DNA of 64,000 nucleotides from NCBI GenBank assembly GCA_000018565.1, contig CP000875.1, positions 3,611,199 to 3,675,198 of the forward strand, given 5' to 3'. The position numbers were made by a program, and so were the translations under genes. Under the pieces are notes generated by a model. It ran no database searches. It saw only the letters and a program-made list of their open reading frames with translations, and was not told the origin of the DNA. This DNA is from Herpetosiphon aurantiacus DSM 785. Its GTDB lineage: Bacteria; Chloroflexota; Chloroflexia; Chloroflexales; Herpetosiphonaceae. Shown piece by piece: positions 50,786 to 58,505 of the stretch. Every line of letters begins with the position of its first letter. Positions within the stretch are counted from its first letter, which is position 1.

Positions 50786-52159
50786 ATGATGACTGAAACC
50801 GCCTTGGCAAGCCCAGCCTTGATTGCGCCAGGCCCGTGTGGCCGCCTGTTGATTGGCAATTTGCACGATTTTATCGATGATTTTCTGGTCACGATGCAAC
50901 GTGATTTTGTTAATCATGGCGATATTGTGCGCTACCAAATTGGCTCACGCATTGTGCATGTGGTTTCAAATCCCGATTATGCGCAATATGTACTTGTTGA
51001 GCATCAGCGGGATTTCCCCAAAGTTGGCGGCAACGGCGGTTTACAAATTATCGCTGGCAATGGCTTGATTTCTAATCCCAGCCCTGAATCGTGGCTCATT
51101 CAGCGGCGTATGATGCAGCCAATGTTTCACCGCAAACGCCTCGCGGCCATGGGTGAAAAAATCGATGGCGCAGGCGCACGTATGATCCAGCGTTGGCAAG
51201 CGTTGCCCGATGCAGCACCGATCGACATGGATCATGAAATGCTGCAAGTGACGCTTGATATTATTATGCAAACCATGTTTAGCGCCGATATGCTGGGCGA
51301 AGTGGGCAAATTGGCTCCGGCAGTCACTGCGGCGGTCGATTATGCAAATTATCGCATTTTTAATCCGTTCAGCCTGCCCTTACCAATGCCAACCCGCCGC
51401 AATCGCGCCTATATGCAAGCTCGCAAAGTGCTGGATAGCATGATTTTTGGTTTGATCAAACAACGACGGGCGGCCACCGAGCCAGTTGGCGATTTGCTGG
51501 ATATGTTGCTCGAAGCCCAAGATGCCGAGACTGGCGAGCGCATGAGCGATGAGCAGATTCGCGATGAAGTCCTGACAATCTTTGCGGCTGGTCACGAAAC
51601 CACGGCCAATACCTTGACTTTTGGCTGGTATTTGCTCAGCGAACACTGCGAAATTCGCCAAAATCTCCAAACCGAGCTTGATCAGGTGTTGCAAGGCCGA
51701 GCACCAAGCGTCAACGATTTGCCGCAATTGCCCTACACGTTGCAAGTATTTAAAGAGGCCATGCGCTTGTACCCAGCTGCGCCAATTACTGGACCTCGCC
51801 GTGTTACCAAACCCACCCAACTTGGTGGCTACGACTTGCCACTCAATTCGCAAGTGATCGTCAGCATCACCAATTTGCATTTGCATCCGGCTTTTTGGGA
51901 AAATCCTTTGCAATTTGATCCGAGCCGTTTCGCGCCAAATGCCAATCAGCCTCGTCACCATTTGGCGTTTATGCCGTTTGGCGCGGGGCCGCGTAAATGC
52001 ATTGGCAATAATTTGGCCGAGATGGAAGGCGCATTATTACTAGCATGTGTGGCGCAGCATTACAACCCGCAATTGCAGCCAGGCCACCAAGTTAAGCCTG
52101 AAATGGCGATTACCATGCGAGCCAAAGCTGGCATGCCGATGTTGCTCAAGCGGCGCTAA
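50786..52159 (+). CDS. Cytochrome P450
   Basis: 457 residues from ATG 50786 (GAGGAATTG upstream; next codon is also ATG). I-helix AGHETTANT (about 270), ExxR Glu324-Arg327 (EAMRLYP), PxRx region RFAPNANQ and heme loop FMPFGAGPRKCIG with Cys405. No membrane anchor, so a soluble monooxygenase. Needs a ferredoxin or reductase partner not found in this window. Probably regulated by the TetR gene now separated by an IS. Confidence 0.95.
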   Translation: MMTETALASPALIAPGPCGRLLIGNLHDFIDDFLVTMQRDFVNHGDIVRYQIGSRIVHVVSNPDYAQYVLVEHQRDFPKVGGNGGLQIIAGNGLISNPSPESWLIQRRMMQPMFHRKRLAAMGEKIDGAGARMIQRWQALPDAAPIDMDHEMLQVTLDIIMQTMFSADMLGEVGKLAPAVTAAVDYANYRIFNPFSLPLPMPTRRNRAYMQARKVLDSMIFGLIKQRRAATEPVGDLLDMLLEAQDAETGERMSDEQIRDEVLTIFAAGHETTANTLTFGWYLLSEHCEIRQNLQTELDQVLQGRAPSVNDLPQLPYTLQVFKEAMRLYPAAPITGPRRVTKPTQLGGYDLPLNSQVIVSITNLHLHPAFWENPLQFDPSRFAPNANQPRHHLAFMPFGAGPRKCIGNNLAEMEGALLLACVAQHYNPQLQPGHQVKPEMAITMRAKAGMPMLLKRR

Positions 52160-52160
52160 T

Positions 52161-52370
52161 CCCCTCATCCCTATCCCCACGCTCCCAGGGGAACCACCAA
52201 ACCAAACGCCCCTCGCCTGCCGCAGCGGGAGAGGGGTTGGGGGTGAGGGGTCTTAAAACTCGATGTTCATGCCCTCAGCACTATCCCACGCTCCCGCACG
52301 CGAGGCGAGGGGGAACCACCAAACCAAACACCCCTCGCCTGCCGCAGCGGGAGAGGGGTTGGGGGTGAGG
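52161..52370. repeat. Two tandem copies of the palindromic repeat (family 1)
   Basis: 52161-52251 and 52271-52370. Each has GGGGAACCACCAAACC (or GGGGG variant), CGCCCCTCGCCTGCCGCAG and CGGGAGAGGGGTTGGGGGTG. They fill the gap between P450 and the LRR gene and may terminate transcription of both. These copies carry CTGCCGCAG in place of the ACTGCGGC loop and are not occupied by an IS. Confidence 0.85.
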
Positions 52371-52393
52371 GAACGCTCGCACTAGCTAACAAA

Positions 52394-53458
52394 CTAGGTT
52401 TCTTTCAGCAGTTTGTAATCATCAGGGTTATCGAAGCCCGCGATCCAAGCGGCGGCTTGATGGCAACTCTGCATAGTTGGTGGCACACGCAAGACATAGC
52501 GTCGATCAGTTGAAGGACATTGCACCGCCAAACAAACCAAATCTTCATCGTTGGGCATGGGCATTTGCAACAAGCGCCGCACGCCACCAGTATCACGGTC
52601 GCGATCAAGCTCTTTGGCTTCAGCTTGGGCAAAAAATTCTTCGTAGCCTTTGCGTTCGAGCAACACCCGCCGCCGCTCAACATTAACTTCGTCGATAATT
52701 TCGCTAACGCTGATTGTTTCAGGTTGGAAGGCGATCCGCTCATCAATTGGCACGCCATTCCAGCGCAATTGGCTAACTTGGCTATCCGCAGGCAGGCAGC
52801 TAATTTCAGTATTACCCAAATCGAGCCACGAGTGGACTACCAAGCCTGCTGGCAATTCGGTTAGGCTGCTGCAACCACGCACACTGAGCTGAGCCAATTC
52901 GCCGAGCCAATTGGGCAAATTGGGCATGTTGATACAGTTGCGAGCCACAATCCGTCCAACGCTGATGCGGCCTGTGCTTGGCCAACGCCGAAAATTAACA
53001 CAATCGGTCAAATCAAGAAAATTAACATCAATTCCTTCGGGCAGGCTTTCGAGCGCACTGCAACCGCGCAGCACCAACGAGCCAACTTTGAGATTGCGCG
53101 GCAAACTCTTGAGATGAATATTGTTGCTCAGGTTCAGCCGATTTTGCACATGCACCAAGGGCAAATGCTCAATGCTGGTACCACGGAGATCAAGTTCAAA
53201 ACAGTGCAAACCTTCAGGAATGCTGGTCAAACCGGTACAACCACTGAGATCTAAGCGCCCTGCATGCAAATCTTTGGGCAAATAGCGCAATTTGGTGCAA
53301 TTTTTGGCTTCGATGGCAGTTGCCACCAGTCCACGCGGCAAAAATTCAATATTGTTATCTAAAACCAACGTGCCATTAATTGGGCGACCACCGAAATCTT
53401 CGACCCCAGCGCGAATTTGAGCTAAGGCAGTGGCGACAGTCAGCATTGCATCATTCAT
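52394..53458 (-). CDS. Leucine-rich-repeat protein with C-terminal DUF6745-like domain
   Basis: 354 residues from ATG 53458 (TTGAGG 9 nt upstream; an extension to 53521 would need TTG). Residues about 20-235 hold about ten irregular repeats of the form L-x-L-x-x-C/N-x-x-L-x-x-L-P (RLDLSGCTGLTSIPEGL, SLVLRGCSALESLPEGI). Residues about 260-354 have AVQCPSTDRRYVLRVPPTMQSCHQAAAWIAGFDNPDDY, resembling a DUF6745-type end. No signal peptide. The small gene upstream (53514) probably shares its transcript. Confidence 0.8.
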   Translation of the reverse strand: MNDAMLTVATALAQIRAGVEDFGGRPINGTLVLDNNIEFLPRGLVATAIEAKNCTKLRYLPKDLHAGRLDLSGCTGLTSIPEGLHCFELDLRGTSIEHLPLVHVQNRLNLSNNIHLKSLPRNLKVGSLVLRGCSALESLPEGIDVNFLDLTDCVNFRRWPSTGRISVGRIVARNCINMPNLPNWLGELAQLSVRGCSSLTELPAGLVVHSWLDLGNTEISCLPADSQVSQLRWNGVPIDERIAFQPETISVSEIIDEVNVERRRVLLERKGYEEFFAQAEAKELDRDRDTGGVRRLLQMPMPNDEDLVCLAVQCPSTDRRYVLRVPPTMQSCHQAAAWIAGFDNPDDYKLLKET

Positions 53459-53513
53459 CGAACTATCCTCAAGGGCTGGTGGTAACAGGAGAGTATTACC
53501 ACCAGTCGCAGCA

Positions 53514-53810
53514 TTAATCAACGACTCGGCGAATTTCTTGGGGTGAATATTCGCGTTGCATCCAAACCCGATACGTACCGCGTGGCAATTCGATCATGGC
53601 ATGTTCTTCATGAATAAGTTGAGCGTTATCGGCGGTTACTTCGACGAACAATGAATCGCCGCGTTGCCAAAGTGCCACAGTGTCGGCCAACTTAAAACGA
53701 TGGCTATGGCCAGTAACTTCGCCATAGGCTAAAGTCGAGCCATTACGCGGCGTTGCATCACTGGGAATTTGATCAATTGCTGCGATGAGGACATCACCAT
53801 GTCGCCACAT
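53514..53810 (-). CDS. Small conserved protein upstream of the LRR gene
   Basis: 98 residues, MWRHGDVLIAAIDQIPSDA, then GEVTGHSHRFKL, HEEHAMIELPRGTYRVWMQREYSPQEIRRVVD. The GEVTGHSH and LPxGxYxVxxQREYxPxEIR stretches look like a conserved beta-rich family, though I know no function for it. RBS AAAGGG. Its stop lies 55 bp before the LRR start. Confidence 0.75.
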   Translation of the reverse strand: MWRHGDVLIAAIDQIPSDATPRNGSTLAYGEVTGHSHRFKLADTVALWQRGDSLFVEVTADNAQLIHEEHAMIELPRGTYRVWMQREYSPQEIRRVVD

Positions 53811-54002
53811 TGAAGCACCCTTTCTGCTCGGTTGAGCACTAATGCCGCTGCGAATGCTGCCGTTCCAGCGACCTTACTTAAGCTAGTATAGGGCTTCGAC
53901 GTGTCAAAGAATGTCACAGTTAATAAACACAATGATTGATTTTTGGCCCAACAGCGCTATACTGTTGCTAGCAATTGATTTGATCAATAACGAGGTGCAA
54001 CT

Positions 54003-54296
54003 ATGCGCGATTTTTGGCAACGAGTGCAAGCCTTGGCTGGCCAAACCTTGGCTACCACAGCCCAACATCGCTTATTTAGCATTTTAAGCGTTGATGCAAA
54101 TGAACTTTGGTTGGAGCTGCATAGTACACACAAAAAACGCTGGTTGCGGCGCAACGATTTTGAGGTTTTGTTACAAAGTGGGGTTGATCTTAAGCGCTTA
54201 ACCCGCGCCGATATTGCTGAACATATGCCCAATGCGCGTTTCAATACCGCTTATGTCTACACAATTTTAGCCCATTTGGGAATAATTGATAATTAA
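54003..54296 (+). CDS. Small hypothetical protein, 97 aa
   Basis: MRDFWQRVQALAGQTLAT, LFSILSVDANELWLELHSTHKKRWLRRNDFEVLLQSGVDLKRLTRADIAEH. Soluble, basic middle section. GAGG lies 8 nt before ATG. Followed directly by a family 3 hairpin. No family recognised. Confidence 0.65.
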   Translation: MRDFWQRVQALAGQTLATTAQHRLFSILSVDANELWLELHSTHKKRWLRRNDFEVLLQSGVDLKRLTRADIAEHMPNARFNTAYVYTILAHLGIIDN

Positions 54297-54335
54297 TGGG
54301 CATCACGGCAAGATCGTGAAGCAAAGGGATGCCCA
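54297..54335. repeat. Hairpin repeat (family 3), copy 1
   Basis: TGGGCATC ... GATGCCCA with an inner CACG/CGTG stem. Lies at the 3' ends of two convergent genes (54296 and 54354), so could terminate both. Copy 2 at 55367-55407 lies 3' of a paralogue. Confidence 0.75.
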
Positions 54336-54353
54336 TACCAAACTTAGCTGATG

Positions 54354-54725
54354 TTACGAGGGATCGCTGCTGCAATAAAAGCGGCCAACGCTGGCTACGC
54401 TTGCACCGCTACTATCAGTAACAACTAGGTTCACTCGTGCCGTTCGGCCAAGCGTACAGCTACCCAAAACGTAGTCACCGCCATTTTGCCCGATATCGGC
54501 GTTGAGTACGGGAGACCAATTATAGCTATAGGAACCGGTTCCACCACTCACATAGGCATCGCAGGCAAATGCCCCACGGTTATACTGAATACCCAAGCTA
54601 TAACATGAAACACCTGCGGTTAATGGCCCAGCTTGTGGGGCGGCAGCGGTTGGAGTCAAGGGAGCTAAAGCCAAAGCACAGGTTGCCGCCACCAAACCGA
54701 GCATCCGTCGCGAAATTTTGAACAT
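54354..54725 (-). CDS. Secreted small protein, paralogue A
   Basis: 123 residues from ATG 54725 (AAGGA upstream). Sec signal peptide MFKISRRMLGLVAATCALAL ending near TAAA (about 33). Mature part has four Cys (about 43, 57, 90 and 119) and SGGTGSYSYNWSPVL, with LVVTDSSGASV: an Ig-like/PKD-like small beta domain. One of three tandem relatives at 54354-55790; signal peptides are nearly identical, mature parts diverge. Confidence 0.8.
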   Translation of the reverse strand: MFKISRRMLGLVAATCALALAPLTPTAAAPQAGPLTAGVSCYSLGIQYNRGAFACDAYVSGGTGSYSYNWSPVLNADIGQNGGDYVLGSCTLGRTARVNLVVTDSSGASVASVGRFYCSSDPS

Positions 54726-54789
54726 TGCCAGTCCTTCCAATTACAGCAAGATAATTCTTAAGAACAAATTAATTAGCGCTTTGATCGAT

Positions 54790-55155
54790 TTAAGATTCGC
54801 TATTGTCGCAGTACAGGTAGCCATAATCTACTGATTTGCGTAAGCCATTGCTATCAGTAACCGTAAGCTTAACAAGGAATGACGTATAAGGATCGCAATA
54901 ACCAAAGATTGAGTCCCCTATCGTTGTATCAATCGAAGCATTACGAGCTGACCAGCTATAGTTGTAGAGACCGGTTCCACCACTCACATAGGCACTGCAG
55001 GAGAATGATCCTTGATTATAATCTATGCCATGTTGTGCACAACCGACGAATACACTCAAGGGCTTGGGTGCGGCAGCGGTCGGAGTCAAAGGGGCCAAGG
55101 CTAAAGCACAGGTCGCTACCAATAAACCAATTGCCCGTCGTGACGTTTTAAACAT
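54790..55155 (-). CDS. Secreted small protein, paralogue B
   Basis: 121 residues from ATG 55155 (AAGGA upstream). Signal peptide MFKTSRRAIGLLVATCALAL. Mature part keeps CAQHGIDYNQGSFSCSAYVSGGTGLYNYSW and four Cys; the LTVTDSNG strand is shared. Function unknown. Confidence 0.8.
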   Translation of the reverse strand: MFKTSRRAIGLLVATCALALAPLTPTAAAPKPLSVFVGCAQHGIDYNQGSFSCSAYVSGGTGLYNYSWSARNASIDTTIGDSIFGYCDPYTSFLVKLTVTDSNGLRKSVDYGYLYCDNSES

Positions 55156-55180
55156 TGCCAATCCTTCCAAAATATAGCTA

Positions 55181-55201
55181 TACGTACTAACTATGTACGT
55201 A
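55181..55201. promoter_or_regulatory. Palindrome upstream of paralogue B
   Basis: TACGTAC-TAACTAT-GTACGTA, 7+7 bp perfect dyad, 25 bp before the start of the gene at 55155 on the minus strand. Possible operator; binding protein unknown. Confidence 0.45.
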
Positions 55202-55366
55202 GACCTCTATTGTGCTGAATATAGTAGCTTTGTCAAAAGATAATCTATTAAATGTCTATTAATAAATATTAACTTTATTAACATAAGCGTTAGATTAACC
55301 AGCACGTTAAAAGGACAATTGGCGATCGAATTGGGAATATTTTGGAGGTTGTTGCTGCTCAAAAAC

Positions 55367-55407
55367 TGGGCATCGCGCGGGAGATCGCGAAGAGGAAGGG
55401 ATGCCCA
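55367..55407. repeat. Hairpin repeat (family 3), copy 2
   Basis: TGGGCATC ... GATGCCCA with inner CGCG/CGCG; 17 bp after the stop of paralogue C. Same position relative to a paralogue stop as copy 1. Confidence 0.75.
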
Positions 55408-55424
55408 TGACCAATTAGCCGAAC

Positions 55425-55790
55425 TTACGAGGCGACTTTGCGGCAGAGCACGCGCCCAATTTTGCTGACGCTGGCTCCACTGTTATCGGTAACCACAACG
55501 TTCACCCGAGCACTTTGGTTAATCGCACAGCTCCCGTAAATATAGCTACCCCAGTTTTCCAGAATCGTAGCATTTTGCACCGCCGACCAGTTGTAGCTAT
55601 AATCGCCAGTTCCACCACTAGCAAACGCGTCGCACGAGAATGAACCTTGGTTATTGCGCATACCTAGATTTTCGCAAAAAACACTTACATCCAAGGCATT
55701 GGGCGCTGCTGCACTGGGAGTCAAGGGAGCCAAAGCCAAAGCACAGGTTGCCGCCAACAAACCGAGCATCCGTCGTGAAGCCTTAATCAT
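55425..55790 (-). CDS. Secreted small protein, paralogue C
   Basis: 121 residues from ATG 55790 (AAAGGATC upstream). Signal peptide MIKASRRMLGLLAATCALAL. Mature part CENLGMRNNQGSFSCDAFASGGTGDYSYNWSAV, four Cys, VVTDNSGASVSKIGRVLC. Similar to A and B. Confidence 0.8.
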   Translation of the reverse strand: MIKASRRMLGLLAATCALALAPLTPSAAAPNALDVSVFCENLGMRNNQGSFSCDAFASGGTGDYSYNWSAVQNATILENWGSYIYGSCAINQSARVNVVVTDNSGASVSKIGRVLCRKVAS

Positions 55791-55946
55791 CGTCGATCCT
55801 TTCGCTTACAATCCTACGCAGCAAATGGCTACGTAGAACACGATTGTGCTTGATTTGACGGTTAGGATCAATAATAGTTGCATGAGAAATTGCTGATACC
55901 TAGCTTATTAATCATTGCTTGACGAACATAAGTAATTATCCTATAC

Positions 55947-55962
55947 TTAGGATGCTAAATAT
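55947..55962. promoter_or_regulatory. MarR operator copy 1 (upstream of marR)
   Basis: TTAGGATGCTAAATAT, core dyad TTAG-GATG-CTAA. The same 16 bp occurs inverted at 56410-56425. Confidence 0.75.
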
Positions 55963-55972
55963 TGAGGAAGCC

Positions 55973-56398
55973 ATGTCAAAGCCAATTCGCTACTTAAAAC
56001 TAAGCTACATTCTGATGCGCAAAGGCCTAGATGAAGAACTAAGTGCCTATCAGCTTACCACCTCGCAATTTGAGATTATGGGCTATCTTTATGGTGAGGC
56101 GGAGATTGAGCAACAGCAACTTCAATCCTACAGTGGGGTTACGCCTGCAACCTTGACTGGCATTCTGGATAAATTGGAGCAACGTGATTTGGTACAGCGG
56201 CGCTTGAGCCATGTCGATGGTCGCGCTAAAACGGTTGCTTTAACACCCACAGGTCAAGCCCTTTGCGGCCAATTGATCGATCTATTTCATGAGTTTGAAG
56301 CCAAAATGCTTGAAGGCTTTTCAGCCGCCGAACGCGCTTTATTCACCGATTGGCTCCAGCGAATTGCCAAAAATTTAGGCTATCACGAATCAGATTAA
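55973..56398 (+). CDS. MarR-family regulator
   Basis: 141 residues from ATG 55973 (GAGGAAG upstream; an upstream in-frame GTG/ATG would cross the operator). Winged helix: LTTSQFEIMGYLYGEAEIEQQQLQSYSGVTPATLTGILDKLEQRDLVQRRLSHVDGRAKTVALTPTG, with the wing D-GR. Probably represses itself and the SDR gene through the two identical operators. Confidence 0.93.
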   Translation: MSKPIRYLKLSYILMRKGLDEELSAYQLTTSQFEIMGYLYGEAEIEQQQLQSYSGVTPATLTGILDKLEQRDLVQRRLSHVDGRAKTVALTPTGQALCGQLIDLFHEFEAKMLEGFSAAERALFTDWLQRIAKNLGYHESD

Positions 56399-56402
56399 TT
56401 TT

Positions 56403-56432
56403 TTGACATATATTTAGCATCCTAATTATTTT
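56403..56432 (+). promoter_or_regulatory. SDR promoter with MarR operator copy 2
   Basis: TTGACA (56403-56408), operator ATATTTAGCATCCTAA (56410-56425) inside the spacer, and a weak TATTTT (56427-56432). Inverted copy of 55947-55962. Confidence 0.75.
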
Positions 56433-56450
56433 TATCAAAGGAAGCATTGT

Positions 56451-57215
56451 ATGAATGTTGTGGTAACTGGGGGAACCAGTGGAATTGGCGCGGCAGTTGT
56501 GCGCGAATTAACCAACAAAGGCCTACAAGTAAGCTTTATTGGGCGTAATCGTGAGCGTGGGCAAGCAATCGCCAAGCAAACAGGTGGGCAATTTATTCAG
56601 GCCGATTTATCGTTGCTCCACGAGACGCACCAGCTTGCTACATACCTAAACAAACCACTCGATAGCCTCATTCTATGTGCTGGTGGGATCGGCTCAAAAA
56701 GCACACCCTTAGTTACTAGTGAAGGCTTAGAGACATTGTTCGCCACTAACTATTTAAGCAAAGTCGTCTTATCGCAAGCTTTACTGCCCCAAATGACTAC
56801 CAACGCCAGTATTGTGATGGTAAGCGGCAATGGACGTTACAAAAATGCTTCAACTGCTTGGCAAACTGCCGAAAAAGGGCTGCGAGGAGCATTAAAAGCT
56901 GGTTTAGCGCTCGATTTATATGCCCAGCAGCTTGCTCAAAACCAACCAGCACTGCGGGTTCATACCTGTTACCCTGGCATGGTTCAGACAAATTTATTTC
57001 AGCAGATGGCTTGGCCAGTACGAGTGTTGGTGCGCATGTTTGGCCAATCGCCAGACCAAGCTAGTGGCTATATCACACGCTTGGTCTACAGCCGCCATGA
57101 AGGTGTGCATTGGCAAAAAACCAAACCTATACAGCTTGACTTGCCAGTAACCGGCAATGATTTAGCTCTTGAGCTATGGAACTATAGTCACAGCATTCTG
57201 GCTGATTATCAATAA
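56451..57215 (+). CDS. SDR-family oxidoreductase-like protein, catalytic Tyr not found
   Basis: 254 residues. Rossmann loop TGGTSGIGAAVV (6-17) and LILCAGGIG are standard. After the strand-5 Ser (IVMVSGNGRYK) the expected YxxxK reads QTAEK in STAWQTAEKGLRGAL, so Lys is kept but the Tyr is not at its usual spacing. It may be a divergent reductase (resembles the retinol-dehydrogenase-like branch), or non-catalytic. RBS AAAGGAAG. Part of the MarR-SDR-139 aa operon. Confidence 0.85.
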   Translation: MNVVVTGGTSGIGAAVVRELTNKGLQVSFIGRNRERGQAIAKQTGGQFIQADLSLLHETHQLATYLNKPLDSLILCAGGIGSKSTPLVTSEGLETLFATNYLSKVVLSQALLPQMTTNASIVMVSGNGRYKNASTAWQTAEKGLRGALKAGLALDLYAQQLAQNQPALRVHTCYPGMVQTNLFQQMAWPVRVLVRMFGQSPDQASGYITRLVYSRHEGVHWQKTKPIQLDLPVTGNDLALELWNYSHSILADYQ

Positions 57216-57230
57216 CGCAGGAGTTTTACG

Positions 57231-57650
57231 ATGAATTATAAGGTTGGTTGGCTGTTCGATCAGCAAATTTTGGCCCTTACCCATTTTACTCCGGCCATAA
57301 CTCCTGAGGAGTTTCAGGCAATCGTAACCCAAACTCAAGCCTATCTACAATCTGTTCGCCAGCCTTTTCATGTATTGATTGATAATCGCCAGATTGGCGA
57401 TAGCAATGTTGTTGATTTAGATATGGTGATGCAAGCATTTCCGGCCTTGAACCATGCCCAATTACGTTGGATTGTGATGATTTTACCTGAGCCAATTAAG
57501 CATACGGCGGCTCAGCGAGTAATCCAACGGCAAGCCGAAATACAATTAATCTATGTCGAGACGTTGGAACAGGCTTTAGCTCATTTGCAACAGGTTGATC
57601 CAACACTCGATCTAAATCAGCAGGATCAAGCATTTTTCAGGCAACCCTAA
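57231..57650 (+). CDS. Unknown protein in MarR-SDR operon, STAS-like
   Basis: 139 residues, soluble. FHVLIDNRQIGDSNVVDLDMVMQAFPALNHAQLRWIVMILPEPIKHTAAQRVIQ resembles the alternate beta-alpha pattern of SpoIIAA/STAS-like proteins, without clear signature. CAGGAG precedes ATG; 15 bp after the SDR stop. Convergent with modB, overlapping by 4 bp. Confidence 0.65.
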   Translation: MNYKVGWLFDQQILALTHFTPAITPEEFQAIVTQTQAYLQSVRQPFHVLIDNRQIGDSNVVDLDMVMQAFPALNHAQLRWIVMILPEPIKHTAAQRVIQRQAEIQLIYVETLEQALAHLQQVDPTLDLNQQDQAFFRQP

Positions 57651-58438
57651 CGCAAGCGCTGCGCCAATAGCCCTTTGACAAGGCCTAAAATCATAAATGA
57701 GATAACCAACAACAGCATGGCCAAAATTAATGCCACATTTAAATCTTGCTCAAAGCCTTGGTAAATTGCCAAGGGCATGGTTTGGGTGCGACCCACGAAA
57801 TTGCCAGCAAAAATGATCGTAGCCCCAAACTCGCCCAAAGCGCGGACCCAAGTCATCACTGCGCCGCTCACCACACCTGTCCAAGCCAGTGGAATGCTAA
57901 TAAACCAAAAGATTTGGCGCGAATTCGCGCCATCAAGCGCCGCTGCATCCTCTAAATCATGATCGATCGTGGCGAAAGCTGCGGCGGCGGCTTTAATATA
58001 AAAGGGTGAGGCCACGAAAACTTGGGCTAAAACCACCGCCGCTGTGGTAAATGGTAACTCGATCTCGATCAGGCGGAGATATTGGCCGAGCAAACCACGC
58101 CGCCCAAACGCCATCAACAGGGCAATTCCGGCGACCGAGGGTGGCAAAATCATCGGCAAGTCGATTAGAGTATCCAGCAATGCTTGACCACGAAAACGTG
58201 GTCGAGCCAAAAGAATTGCAATTGGCGTACCAAATACGAGCGTGATCAGCATGCTACTGCTGGTGGTAAGCAGGCTCAGACTAAGGGCTTCGCGCACAGC
58301 TGGTTTGGCAAACGTACTAGCCAATGCCTCAATTGGAACCCGCAACGCTACCGCAATTAAGGGGATCAGTAGAAAACCAAGCAATGGCATACTACTCAGT
58401 ATCAACCAAAACGAGCGACGAAAACGATTATTTCCCAT
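57647..58438 (-). CDS. modB: Molybdate ABC transporter permease
   Basis: 263 residues, five to six membrane helices. LLTTSSSMLITLVFGTPIAILLARPRF, DLPMILPPSVAGIALLMAFGRRG, and the EAA loop EDAAALDGANSRQIFWFISIPLAWTGVVSGAVMTWVRALGEFGATIIFAGN are ModB marks. It follows modA by 67 bp, separated by a terminator-like hairpin. No modC ATPase gene follows. Confidence 0.93.
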   Translation of the reverse strand: MGNNRFRRSFWLILSSMPLLGFLLIPLIAVALRVPIEALASTFAKPAVREALSLSLLTTSSSMLITLVFGTPIAILLARPRFRGQALLDTLIDLPMILPPSVAGIALLMAFGRRGLLGQYLRLIEIELPFTTAAVVLAQVFVASPFYIKAAAAAFATIDHDLEDAAALDGANSRQIFWFISIPLAWTGVVSGAVMTWVRALGEFGATIIFAGNFVGRTQTMPLAIYQGFEQDLNVALILAMLLLVISFMILGLVKGLLAQRLR

Positions 58439-58450
58439 TCAACACCCATA

Positions 58451-58481
58451 AAAACAGGATAGGCTTTCATCCTACCCTGTT
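58451..58481 (-). terminator. Hairpin with T-run between modA and modB
   Basis: On the minus strand AACAGGGTAGG / CCTATCCTGTT (11 bp, one mismatch), 7-nt loop, then TTTTTATGGG. Looks like a partial terminator that would lower modB relative to modA. Confidence 0.6.
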
Positions 58482-58505
58482 GCTGGATCTGCGCAAATTA
58501 TAGGT

